A DNA stretch of 64,000 nucleotides from Pyrrhosoma nymphula (taxonomy: Eukaryota; Arthropoda; Insecta; Odonata; Coenagrionidae), in assembly GCA_963573305.1 (NCBI GenBank), contig OY754331.1:94913434-94977433 (forward strand), read 5' to 3'. Below the pieces are notes generated by a model. It was given only the letters and a program-made list of their open reading frames with translations, did no database searches and was not told the origin of the DNA. Positions 48,362 through 59,150 of the stretch are shown in pieces. Within the stretch, counting starts at the first letter, position 1; the number at the start of each line of letters is the position of its first letter. Position numbers and translations under genes: made by a program.

Positions 48362-48705
48362 CTCCCGGCCTACGCGCACCCACACCCTATTCCATTTACC
48401 AGTTCCCAGATTATCACTCTCTCAACGCTCAATTTTTGTCCGCCTTTTCTTAATTCACTTCCTGAGAGCGTTGATCCCCTTGATTCTCTATCCCCTAACG
48501 CATTTACAAACCTGGTTCTCTCTCATCTCTCTGAAAATAATTAGTACTATCTCTTTATTCTGTTCGTTTCTGATTTTTTTGTTATTTTATTTGTTATGTT
48601 TTGTGTGTTCGTTTTAAATTAATATGTTCTGTTGTTTGGGCCACTGTAACTTGGCAACTGTGCTGTGTGGACATTTTCAAATAAAATAAAATAAATTAAA
48701 ACAAT
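48362..48705 (+). mobile_element. LINE 3' end, CR1/L2/Jockey-like C terminus and A-rich tail
   Basis: At 48408-48443 the frame reads RLSLSQRSIFVR. A shifted frame then gives LNSLPESVDPLDSLSPNAF up to the stop at 48544. Joined across the shift, this resembles the final block of CR1/L2/Jockey-type LINE proteins, where a SFFVR-like stretch precedes WNSLP and a hydrophobic helix. An AAATAAAATAAAAT tail at about 48,680-48,700 fits a retroposed 3' end. The family differs from the other relics. RT core absent. Confidence 0.65.
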
Positions 48706-48756
48706 GCTGAAACGAATAAAACAGTCTTACCACAGTGCATGACATACATAAGCTTG

Positions 48757-48966
48757 TCCATGATGAGAAAACCACCTTTGTTAATTCCACAAACTTTCTT
48801 ACGCTGGCACGACGCGCGTTTCACCACACTGTGGCATACTCGTGCGCATGCCATGTACTGTGGCATACTCATATGGCACATGAGTATGCCACAGTGTGGT
48901 GAAACGCGCGTCGTGCCAGCGTAAGGAAGTTTGTGGAATTAACAAAGGTGGTTTTCTCATCATGGA
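48757..48966. repeat. Near-perfect 85-bp inverted duplication with 40-bp spacer
   Basis: Bases 48757-48841 equal the reverse complement of 48882-48966 except at one position (48797 T against 48926 G, which reads as C). The spacer has a further copy of ACTGTGGCATACTC and an internal CATATG-centred palindrome. The arms encode HDEKTTFVNSTNFLTLARRA in one frame, on the plus strand in the left arm and on the minus strand in the right arm. The right arm continues into the open segment at 48869-49126, so the left arm is probably the derived copy. Other inverted repeats here are much more diverged, which makes this one young or a library or assembly artefact. Confidence 0.9.
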
Positions 48967-49126
48967 TATCCATAATTTCCACGAGGTCAGGCCTGAGATC
49001 ATCAGTTTCATACATAAGCTTGGTACACAACGTCCTTTGACAATTTACGTCATTCTCAAGCACTTCGAAACGGGTCGGGCGTCCAGGTTCAGATAAACGG
49101 TGGACAATAGCGCAACTGTCCTCTTC
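48869..49126 (-). other. Exon-like open segment, unrecognised
   Basis: On the minus strand an open frame of 85 codons follows a CTGTGTAACAG word that could be a splice acceptor, and runs to the stop near 48869. The peptide starts QEEDSCAIVHRLSEPGRP if the acceptor codon is included and contains DDLRPDLVEIMDIHDEKTTF. Composition is protein-like rather than low-complexity. I do not recognise the family. Its second half lies within the inverted duplication, and no donor site or neighbouring exon was identified. It could equally be a fragment of a transposon ORF. Confidence 0.25.
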
Positions 49127-49948
49127 CTGTTACACAGAATATCGTCAGAAAATGTTAATTTGATGGCAGCAAGTATAGTATTGATGTTCCAGTATCGCAA
49201 TCAAGTATCACTTTGCGATAGTTTATGATGCTGTGCGATGTTATGACGTGTAATGCGGTGCAATCCCATTCCCATCACTGAGTCGACGCATCGAATTCAT
49301 CCGATATCCTCCTAATTCAAATTCCAATATTGCACACGGTCCGATGGCGCACGGAGAACAAAGGAAAGAGCAAAATAGCCCGCATCTCCCTTTCCGATTA
49401 CGCATAGAGAAATCTTGTATTTGGCGTCCCATATTTACTATAGGTAGTTGACGGTATGTACTCTTATGGATATTCCTTTCCACTTCAAATCTCCATTCGG
49501 CCGGAGGTACGATGTTGCCAAATCCAGCAGGGTAGTCAACATAGTGCTATACAGTGTATTAACTGAACATCTAGAAGTCTTCCAATGCATAAATATTATT
49601 TCCTAAAGTAACTTCCTTTGAAAGCGGTAGTCGTGTGCCAAAAACGCCACATTTTAATAATATTTCAAGTAGAAAAAAATTTTTGGGACATATTTCATGT
49701 AAGGACATCCACTTATGCGGTGGAACTCAGTATACATGAGGTGATGTAAACAATTCAAAAATTATATTTTACATTTTTTCATTAATTAAAGCATTTATTC
49801 ACTCGGGTTTTCAGCTCGCCATTCGAAATTTAGGCAAAAGTTATATTAAAAATTATTTTTGCGAATCTCTGAATCGGCATGACACCCTGATATTCATTAT
49901 CAAATATTAAGAAATATATTATTTCGCGTTTAGAAGATAATCTGCACT
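49127..49948. other. No gene seen
   Basis: Mixed to AT-rich sequence with an 80-codon minus-strand frame at 49241-49483 lacking any motif. Confidence 0.4.
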
Positions 49949-50037
49949 CATGCAACGGAATTATTGAGAAATATATCTCAAGTGTCATAAGGCTACGTGT
50001 TCAACCAGCACTGAATTGCCAGAAAACCGTTTCGGTA
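49949..50037 (+). repeat. Three-copy dispersed repeat, copy B
   Basis: TCATAAGGCTACGTGTTC is followed by CAGCACTGAATTGCC, matching the repeat at 14479-14577 and the reverse complement of 61936-62036. The trailing TTTCGGTA corresponds to ATCGGTAGG in copy C. Confidence 0.7.
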
Positions 50038-51219
50038 AAATGCATTTATTCACTGTGATCTATATCACTAATGAGAACACATATGCAGAGTTTCACGCAC
50101 ACCTGTACATGGACAATAATCGCTTTGACCATCTTAAATTTAGCGCGGTGATGGAAATGGCTGTTCACGTGAACTTGGGGCGTAAATTTCGCTACAGTGT
50201 TCTCCACAAGGCCCATGCTGTCAACTCTATCTAGAACCTCCTATAGTTTTCGGTTTCGTTGGGGTGAGCAGCGCTACGGAACGTCTCCATAGCAGAAGAG
50301 GAGCTGGTGATGGTTTCTGATGATCCACTCAGCGAGTCATTTTCAGTGGAGGCGCTCAAGGACTACTGACCCCCCCGGCACACCGGAAGGCGAAAAGGTG
50401 CCCGGCGGAGTGTGACAAAGATTGAAAAGGGAAGGCGGAGAGAGAGAGAGGGTAGGAGAGGATAGCAGCAGCGAAGAAGATTCCGAGAGGGAAAACGAGG
50501 CATGGGTGGAAGTAGTGTATAGTAAGGAAGCACGAAAGAGATTACGCGAGAGATAAGATACACAGAAGAGGAAGGAGAAGAAGACAGGCCGTGCGAAGAG
50601 CTGGGAAGAGCGGGCGTTTTGGACTGACTCTTCCTCTCCCTCGTTTAGTTCCTTCAACTCGTGGGTGCCGGAACGGGTGGGGGGGGGAGGAGGGGGAGGG
50701 TCATTTACTCCTACCTTGGGAAACTACGAGATGGGGTCGTTATACAGCGAGACTTCAAACGCACACACGTTATCCAGTTATACATCACATCCATCTATGA
50801 CGCCATATTTATGCTGCCCTGGCCAACATCCATTGTAGTTAAAAAAATAATTAACATCACTTTTCCAATTGAAAATTTATTTACGCTGGTGAAAAGTGGA
50901 AAAGTGCTATTTACTGTGGTAATGTAGAATCCTTACACCATATCACGACCACGCCTGGGACAGTTAATTTAATTTATTACAATGATTTGAAGAAAATATT
51001 GAATGCTAAATCATTTAGTTACACGTCACATTCAGTTGCGCGTACTAAAATTGAGGTCTCGACTGATATAATACGCCCTCGTTTACTTCGTAGTGTAACT
51101 TTCAGCAAATCTGCTGAACTATTGAGCGCTTTATATTGAGGCCACATTGCAGAGGCCTGTACAGTGTACAGACAGCACATGAAGATATTCAGACCTGCCG
51201 CAATTACGGCGATTATATA
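50038..51219. other. No gene seen; G-rich tract
   Basis: A 72-codon frame overlaps the preceding repeat and is not accepted. From 50,420 to 50,600 the plus strand is purine-rich. At 50675-50700 a cluster of G runs has quadruplex potential. Confidence 0.4.
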
Positions 51220-51306
51220 CGTAGGAATTACCAAGAGGAAAAATCGGACCGGACTGGGAGTCGAACCACGGACCATTTTTTTCTCGCGATAATTTCTACG
51301 TTTCCT
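51220..51306 (-). mobile_element. Short tRNA-like element with inverted ends
   Basis: On the plus strand it starts CGTAGGAATTACC and ends ATAATTTCTACG; these ends are inverted copies of each other and match the ends of 10247-10500. Between them lies GGAGTCGAACC at 51257-51267, a perfect minus-strand B box (GGTTCGACTCC), flanked by GGTCCGTG and a GTCCGG block. Compared with the longer copy, the first tRNA-like unit is missing. An internal deletion would explain this. Confidence 0.65.
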
Positions 51307-51334
51307 AGCATCCTCGATAGTGCATGAAATGAGT

Positions 51335-51850
51335 GATTAAAAGTGCTTTTGTTTTCAATAAAGGTTTCATGCTCATTTAAACTCATACATCTGATTTTGT
51401 AAATCTTTAAGTTTCATAAATCTAATTTTGAGATGACCTCTCCGAAACTCAAATTCTCATGTACGATGCACATTTCTAGCAAGCTATTGATCACAGGCTC
51501 TTCTACTGTACTCAAATTTAGTATTTTTTATAAAACGTTCTATTAGGTCGCAAGTCATGAATTCTGTCCCCGTTGGATAACATGCAACCGATGTTTTAAA
51601 AAAGTTATTAAAATTGATTTTGTTTTCAATAAAAGTTGCATGCTCGTTGAAACTCAAAGTTTCATACCTTATTTTGAGATGACCTCTCCGAAACTCGAAT
51701 GCTCGTGTAGGATTCACGTTTCTACCAAGCTATTGATCACAGGATCCTCTAGTGTACTCAAATTTAATAATTTTGATAATACGTTCTATTCAGTCGCACG
51801 TCATGAATGCTGCCCCCCCCTTGGATAACGTGCAACTGATGTTTCACTGA
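51335..51850. repeat. Tandem duplication of a ~245-270-bp unit
   Basis: Unit 1 runs from about 51335 and unit 2 from about 51607. Both contain TTTTGTTTTCAATAAA, GATGACCTCTCCGAAACTC, CTATTGATCACAGG, a TACTCAAATTTA block, GTCATGAAT and TTGGATAAC.TGCAAC in the same order. Unit 1 has about 25 extra bases near its start, so the offset falls from 271 to 246. The 77-codon minus-strand frame at 51484-51717 crosses the unit boundary and is not conserved between units, so it is not taken as a gene. The family is unknown. Confidence 0.85.
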
Positions 51851-54123
51851 ATTTTCTTTTCCACCTCTTCCGCTTCAACCATCCCTTCCACGGTACATCC
51901 CTTTGTGCCTGTGCATGTACACAAGAATAAAGGTGGAGGAGAGTTTGACTCCCACAGGTACATACGTACACACGAGAGTGGCCGTAGACCTTTGCGTGTA
52001 TCCCAACCCCTCTCCGCCTCACCCGTCGTATTGCCCTATGAAATCCGGTTCGAGCTAACGCTACCCCGGTGCTAATTGAGGCGAGGAAAAGGGACGAAGG
52101 GGGAAAAGAAAAAATAAACAAACAAAAGAAGGAGATGCGGCGGCATCGACTACATGATTTTTCGCCTCGACGAATTTGCAATTCGTTTTTCCCTTTTGTG
52201 CTCGCTAAAATAACATAGCGGCGAGCGTTTCCTTGCAGCTTGGGTGCGCTCACTGCGTGGCTTTTGTTTCTTTCCTTCGTGTATTTTTTAATTGACCGAC
52301 TTGAGGCGGTTGGAGAGGTGGTCGTGGGTCATTGAAAAGTTTCGTCTCTAAAGAATACGGGAACTTTAGTTCACCTTGCTTCTTTGGAGTACCTAGACGA
52401 TAATAATCATTGCAGGGAGGGAGTACATAAGGTGCAGTGATGTTAGACCTGTGCATATAAAGATTCTCTCCAATCAAAAGTCTCTTCACCTCTAATCAAA
52501 AATTGATTCGGCGAGAAATTTTAATTCAAGGATATAAATCAATTGGATAAGTAATCAACGTGAAATTTATGGAAGGCAACGCATGATAATATAAAAATAA
52601 TTACATATCCTTCATGGTAAAAAAATATTAATCCAACTCGTTACGAAATCTACCGAGGAAAAGAATAAATAGAGCAAATATATCCTTGAAAGCTCCAACT
52701 CTACTGGCGGATTTCTAAACCACTTCGATAACCAGAGAAATGCAGTCGGCAACCATGACTTAGAAACAAAATTCAGAATGAACGAAAAACAGCTATTTCG
52801 TTTCGACTTGGTTCACTTGATTGGATTACGATAAATAAAAATATAGCTGTATTTAATACACATTTCATGCAAGTTATTTAACGCTACAGGACGGACATTT
52901 ACGCCGAGGGTTGGGATATATTTCAAACTACTTCTATAACACCGAAAAAAAATAAACAGCCATGTATTTCACTTCATAGCATCGCAAAATGATCAAATCA
53001 AACTTCCGCGATCCGAAGATTTCTAGAATTTTTCAATGATAACTTGTCGAATAGAGAAAACCAACCACTTTTATCATGAATAAATTACTACCTGCTACAT
53101 GCATATTTGCTTGAGCTTAGTGGAATCAGAACGCGTTAAGAAGTGGCACCGGCCACCATTAAAATATGCAGCCGCACACCCGAAGCAGTTCTTGGGGGCG
53201 CGGGCAGTGGCCGCTGGCGGTGATGGCGTGCCCGCATGTATCATGAGCGCAGAAATCCGAGAAATGTCTCGTTCCGTGAAGGGTAACAATTTATATGGAA
53301 CCGAGGCATACAAACGTGCATGTTTCGCGCAATTACGGAAGGCCTCAAACGCGAGCCTCCCCAAGGCGAGATAAGAGGAATCAGTCGCAATAATAAAGTG
53401 GCGAGGAATCCAGCGCTGAGATGTCAAAACAGGAAAAAAGATATAGATATATATAAGATGGAAAAACAAGTGCAGTCAATGCGGCGACGATCGAACTCGA
53501 CTTCCTCGTTATATCTGGCCGCCTTTGAAATGTTGAGCGATGTCCTTCGAGGGAGAGGGATGATTTGTGTAGGGAAACACGCAAAGGCATTGCAAGAGGA
53601 AAAAAAACGAGATGATACGTCAAGTAATGACTACATTTCCGTCAAGCGTTTTGCAAACCTATTACGTCGTCAGAGTTTGTGATACCATTTCTCGGGTTGT
53701 TTACGCCAACCACAGGTGAAAATAAAAATGTTGTGGAAAACGATTCATAGGAATTGTTTGAAACGGTGAGTGAATCTGTTTCTATACATTTAACCGTTAC
53801 TTTGGACGCAGGGTCGTGGCAAAATGCACAGGATGGGGCGAGTACATATGTTCAACAGATTCAGGCTTGTTTAGGAGGAAGGAATCCATAGTAAACTAAA
53901 TAAATAATCTAGTATCTGAAGTCGACTCTGTGAGTTGAAACGCGTAGTAGAATTAAATCCCTGTAGGCATTTGCAAATTGCGTTAGATTCAGGAAAGAGT
54001 AGATACATGTTTTATTTTCCTTTCCTGGTTATTCAAAGAGGCGACCAGGAATTTGAGTTAATTTGCGCTAGAGAGGCAGGTTGGTAGATTGGCGCAGGAA
54101 GAATTTCTCTTTTGGTAATGCAG
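51851..54123. other. No gene seen; CpG-rich pocket
   Basis: About 53,140-53,400 is rich in CG dinucleotides in otherwise AT-rich DNA. Frames of 91-124 codons cross it on both strands but lack a recognised domain. Nothing else is supported. Confidence 0.4.
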
Positions 54124-54521
54124 GAAGCATTCATGTGGAGCGTGGCACATTATGGATCGGAAACATGGACCACTGGAAAACCATGCCAGGAAATATTAGA
54201 AGCAATCAAAACCTGGTGTTGAAGAGGGTTGTTGAAGATCAAATGAATAGATAAAATAAGAATGGACGAAGTATACAGAAGAGTAGAAGAAGAACCAGAT
54301 GGATTGGGCACACCCTGCGGTACAATGGGTGTTTGAAGGATATAATTGGAGGAAAAATAGAGGGAACAGTTCCATGAGAAGGCCAAGTGATAAATACATA
54401 GATAAAATAAAGAGGAAAGTACACCACAAGAACTACTAGGGAGTAGGAGGACTAGCGTTAGATAGGGAAAGATGGAGGGCTGCAGTCAACCAATCTTAGG
54501 ATTGAGCGACCAATGAATGAA
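54124..54521 (+). mobile_element. Non-LTR retrotransposon relic with 3' AATG tail
   Basis: From 54124 the plus strand reads EAFMWSVAHYGSETWT, then after stops and a frameshift RWIGHTLRYNGCLKDIIGGK, then DRERWRAAVNQS and a stop at 54497-54499. These are, in order, the YGSETWT block, the RWIGH block and the terminal DRE.WR.AVNQ block of LINE endonuclease/reverse transcriptase proteins of RTE/Jockey type. The RT active-site region lies upstream and is missing. The relic is followed within about 15 bases by AATGAATGAATG, a simple tail typical of such insertions. At least two stops and two frameshifts show it is dead. Confidence 0.85.
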
Positions 54522-54736
54522 TGTAGTAAGGGTGAAGAGAAACACGGCGCCGGCATTATCCCACACTTAACGAAGGCGCCAATGGGGTCGGGCAGTTTTA
54601 TCTTCCAACATACGGGCGGAGTACAGGATTTTCAGTATAATTCACATAGCACCAAATTAGAGATTGGAAAATATTTTCAAACCGAACCTGAGCCATTGGC
54701 TTAGGAAAGCTAGCTCTAGAAAGCCACCACACTAAC

Positions 54737-54981
54737 CTGGGGTGGGATCATTGTTCCTTCTTTCGCGTTGTCGCTATGGATCACAAATCCAAACCGCTCT
54801 AGAAGGGCAATTCTAACAGTCACTGTCCTAAAAACGTACAACATTAACTATAACTAGTGATTTAAAGCACCTGACAAAATTTGAAGAATGCCGATCACGT
54901 TTTCGCTCCTATGAGCGCAATAGGAAAATAACTATAACGCGATTGCACGCGTTATGTAGAACCGTGATCGCGCCCCTGATC
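54737..54981. mobile_element. MITE-like element, copy 2
   Basis: Starts CTGGGGTGGGATCATTG and ends GTGATCGCGCCCCTGATC; the two ends are imperfect inverted repeats. Internal blocks match 40518-40756 throughout, including ACCGCTCTAGAAGGG and CACCTGACAAAATTTG. It lies 240 bases beyond the LINE relic and is non-coding. No target duplication was seen. Confidence 0.7.
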
Positions 54982-56809
54982 CTCTTCATTTTTGTTGATA
55001 AGCTAATCAGAGTTTAAAAGTCTCTCCAAAGTGACGTGAAAAAGCCAAAGAGAGAGAACCAATGAAGCATTAAAATATCGAGGTGAATTGGCACGTCCGT
55101 TTTATTCCAAAGACGATGCAGGCAGATGCCTTTCGAAAAACGCCCGGATGTTTTCCCTTCTAAGTAGAGGACACCGCTACCGCAGAGGCGGCCCATGTTC
55201 CAAAAGGAAATAAAAAAAAACAATTCGCCGAAAGATTTCCCGGAAACCTGGCCCATGACCGCCGAGTTGCGTTTCCCAGTCACGCTGGACGAATCCGAAA
55301 CTAACAAGGGGGTGGGGTGGGGGGGGTGCAGACGGGTGGAGGAAAAGAGAGAGTCTGGAATGGAGTGGTGACCACACGATTTGGCAGCGGATCCGCGGAG
55401 AAAAATCGTAATACCCAATTGGACGCTCGATTTCCTCAAGAATTTGGCTCTTTCGCCGGGCGTTAAAAGAGTTACGTAATGCATGGTCAAGGAGACCCAT
55501 GCCAGCGGGCTGTGTGGAATTCGACGTTTGCTGGGCACTCGCGAGATGGGCATCCGAGACCAATACTTTCATCTTAGAGATGATGATACTTGCATCAGCA
55601 AAAAAGAGAGAAGGTCAATTCAAACAAACTGCGAGGCTAGGACCAGAATCGAGCAACCTTCACCTTGATTCGGGGATTTTTCCGAACCGTCCATTGATAT
55701 GTATAGAGTTGAATTTCTTCGACTATACTGTGATACACTCAGCCTTCAAGAGCGGTAAATACGGGTCACTTTAAAAATTAAGAATGGGTACTTTCTTTAT
55801 TTGGGAGAGCAAGCACCAAAGATACACTTTGGGCCGGTGTAAAATTAGAAGATGGCAGTCAAGAACGGACATGTAGATAATATCACGACTAAATTATGAT
55901 GCTGATAGCTGGCCTTAATGTACTTAAAATCGGATAACTTAATCAAACATTCATTTCCTAGAATACAATCTTGAGAGGAGTAAAGGAATTATTTTTTATT
56001 GTTTCTTACAGATGATGCAGCCTAAGTAGTAATTCTCACTAAAAAAGAATTGAATTAGAAATTGAGTCACTACGTGCTTCCATGTACAGAACGATTCCAT
56101 CTCTGCTTTTTAAAGTAGATATTTTAATACTTTTCAACAAGTGCTTTCCCTGCTTGGAAGCCGGAGGCCGGCCACTTTTGCCACGGAGATTAGGTCTAGT
56201 GGCTCCTCACATCAACACTCGAGTCCCCACATACACATCTTCTCTACGGAAAGATATCTAGCCAACAATATATTCTCCCGCGTCGAAACGAATCCATTCT
56301 CCCATCAACTACGCGGTTACGATTCCAGGACCGCTTATTCCCCTCCTAGTAGGCAGAACGACGCATTCGCGTGCCTACTCCGTTGCCTCTGAGAGGCCAA
56401 TCGGGGGAGAAGAACGAGGAGGAAGAAAGATGGTCTATCCACGCGAATATCTCCGCGGGAGGGAAGGCATATGAGATGGTGAGAGAGCAATGGAGCGGCC
56501 ACCGGCGGTCGTGGAGGAGTGTACAAGGCGGATGAAGTGCAAAACAGTTAGCCTAACGAAGCAAAAAGTCACTGCACACAAATTGTGCTCCATCCCGCAT
56601 AATACGCTAGATAAAACGAAGACTTTTGAGTTTACTTTGGAGCCTGGTCGTGATTACATTTTACACGTGGCATTTCAAAGGTTTTACAGAGGTGAAAATT
56701 GGGTAGGGATTAGCATAACTGCTGGCAAAATAGGGTGGGTAACTGAGGCATGTTTGCGGTAAACGTAGTATGGAGGGGAAAAAGAATAGGCTCATGACAA
56801 ATTGGAAAT
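54982..56809. other. No gene seen
   Basis: The 179-codon and 131-codon minus-strand frames around 55,014-55,572 overlap each other and lack recognised domains. The rest is AT-rich or mixed. Confidence 0.4.
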
Positions 56810-57180
56810 GAATGTTCCGGTAATAGACGCATAAGATAGGAGCGTGATTCGTTGATTTGGCCATGCTGAGAGAATGGATGAGAGTCGAATAACAAAACAA
56901 GATTTATGATAGAGGAGTGAATTGTGGGAGGGGAAGAGGCGAACCGAGAAAGTCATGGGCGAATGTGGCGGAAGATACTCTTTAAAGATGAGGAATTATT
57001 AGGAGTCTCAAGAACAAAAGAGCGGGTGTGAAGGAATAAGCAAAAGAGGAATGTAAGGATAGTTGGGCAGTAAGGAAGAAGTTATTAAAACAGGGCGTTT
57101 ATTAGGCATAACGCCGATAATTGATCTCTGTTGCCAGCGTCGACTCCGATTGGGAACGGCACGATGAGTAGGTACACGTA
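56810..57180 (+). mobile_element. Non-LTR retrotransposon relic with 3' UTR
   Basis: One plus-strand frame reads FGHAERMDESRITK at 56856-56897, then RRTEKVMGECGGR, and near 57,040-57,090 another frame reads EECKDSWAVRKKLLKQG. This is the LINE C-terminal order seen in the 16.65-kb relic, and both share a TTGGGAACGGC or ATGGGAACGGC word downstream. Several stops interrupt it. The RT core is absent. Confidence 0.75.
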
Positions 57181-58706
57181 TGCCTGCATGTAGAGTGAAA
57201 AACTCGCGCGGGGATTTCGCGAACACAAAACACACGCGAGGCTCATCTCCTTACGGCTCACGCATTAGGAAGACGCTCTCGGGCTGTCTTGAGCGTGTGT
57301 GTACGATGGCTGAGAGTGTGGGGAGGCACCGTTCTTTGACCCCGGCAGGAGGAGGGGGGGTGGCCCCGGGAAGACTGGATGGGGACGGGGTAGGGGAACT
57401 GTGAGGTGGAAAGATGGGGGGGGGGGGGGGAAGTACCCAAGCTATATAAAAGCGTCGGAAACTTCTCCAAACCCATCCCACGAATCCAATCCTTTTGCGT
57501 GCCCTCCCCACCCCAGGGTTAGTCATTCCCCAACCTCCTCGACACCCTTCCTCACACCATCGCCTTACCCTAACCCCTCCGACCCACACCACATCCTCGG
57601 CAACACCTCACACTTCTCCTCCAACCCGTCTCTCCTGCCTACCTCTGCATAGCGCTTCTCTTAACGACTCCCTGTCATCGTAATGCCCACCCCACAACAC
57701 TTCTACCCACTCCAAACGTAGTTACATATCCCCTCCCCGCATCACAACACACATAAGTGGCCGGCCATCTTCTCCCTCTCCTACAACCTCGCACCCCCCT
57801 CCGGCATCGTAATCCACCCAACCAAACTCCTACCAATACCTCCTCCTACTTCTCCCAAGCCAGCCATCCACGCTAAGATCTGCCCACAAGCAGCAAGCCT
57901 ACTGTTATGATAATACTCCACAACCCGCCTCTGGCCAGTGTCGAAAAAGAACCTCAGGCCTCTCTATCAAACAACCGCGGAGTGTGCAATGAGTGAGACA
58001 ATGAGACTTCGAATGCCTTCCCCTCCAACCGGTACACTCACTATTCGGATTCTCCTCGGTGCATTAACCATTGATGAGTCCCTGATATTCTTGATGCGCT
58101 CAAGGGCGTGGATGTGACTTGCGAGGCGGGGAAACAGGGGAGGGTAGGTAGTCTCATCATTATCACCCATCCTCCACACCCATTCGATTCGAGACAGACG
58201 TGCTTTCAGTCAGGATCGGGGGAAGAGGGTATAATGCATGCATTGCAATCTCGGGATGGAGAGGGAGGGGGAGGTGGACTTAACCTCGGGCTACGAATTT
58301 GCTGGCGGTTAATGTCGGCGACGCGCCTTCCGACGTAGTTAGGTATACGCCGACGCCACAATAGCTTTGTGCGAGGTGTGGAGAGGAGGGATGAATCCAG
58401 CACCCGCCTATTTCGGAATAGAATTGCTGGGTTAGCTTTTCTTCCCGCGTCCGAATGAGATCACCGCTCGGCGGGAGTAATAACAACTGATTTGGACGCG
58501 CGAACGCTGCATCTTGATGTGTTTGTGCGGAAGACGGGCGTGGGTTGGGCAGTTCGACTCCTAATTCGTCGCTGCAGGGGCGGAGGGAGCGTCGGTAATC
58601 GGTTGTACACCTACAGCAGGGGGGCGCTATTTTCTCCGTCCCACGTAAGGCACGGGCCGATCTACGCTTCACCTCCAAAGGGGAGAGAGCATCAACATCA
58701 ACTTTG
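57181..58706. other. No gene seen; G run and C-rich tract
   Basis: G15 lies at 57416-57430. From about 57,480 to 57,900 the plus strand is C-rich and its frames are proline/threonine-rich. A 70-codon minus-strand frame at 57967-58179 has no recognised domain. Confidence 0.4.
57442..57452 (+). promoter_or_regulatory. TATA-box-like word, candidate only
   Basis: CTATATAAAAG is a good TATA-box match just after the G15 run. No gene begins at a sensible distance, so it may be chance. Confidence 0.2.
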
Positions 58707-58770
58707 ATGCCCTGCGAGCCACGTCAAGGGTGAGTGGCAGGGGCTGATTTTCCTCACCAGGCACTCATCG
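58707..58770. repeat. Dispersed repeat fragment, copy 1
   Basis: CCTGCGAGCCACGTCAAGGG followed by TGAGTGGCAGG and a CACTCATC block matches 62857-62920. By memory it resembles a repeat block seen in many insects that reads like CTCTGCGAGCCACCT and GTGTGTGGC. Confidence 0.6.
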
Positions 58771-58977
58771 TAAAAACATACTGTCATACGCTATTCGCTT
58801 TTCCTTACTCAACATTCTATCGAGTGACAAACAGTGGTAGCCTAACACTACGTTGTACCCTGCGAGCTGCCGACGGTCTGTGTGGCATGGGTTGCAAAGG
58901 CACCAAACACTATTGCAAAGTAGTAGCAAGACTGAAAGCAAGGTGTTACATGAGTAAGTGATTACATAAAAAAACGG

Positions 58978-59150
58978 TGCTTTGCCGTGGTAGTATAGTG
59001 ATGATAATGAATTTGGCTAGGGATAGAAGGATAATGCAACCCTATCAGTCCAAGAAACTGTTTGCACATTTTACAGCCGTTCGCGGTAAAGGACCTCGCA
59101 GCAACCAACCAGGCAATCCAATTGCCCTCAGTTCGAATCCTGACTCGAGC
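58978..59150 (+). mobile_element. tRNA-like SINE fragment, widely spaced boxes
   Basis: GTGGTAGTATAGTGATGATA resembles the 5' half of a tRNA (A box). AGTTCGAATCC at 59130-59140 is a near-perfect B box. They are about 140 bases apart, much more than in a tRNA, so either an insertion separates them or they are unrelated. Confidence 0.35.

Noticed and set aside
51484..51717. 77-codon minus-strand frame with protein-like composition
   Set aside because: It spans the junction of a tandem duplication and the other unit does not keep the frame.
55625..55665. B-box-like word in GAATCGAGCAACC
   Set aside because: Two mismatches to the B-box core and no A box.
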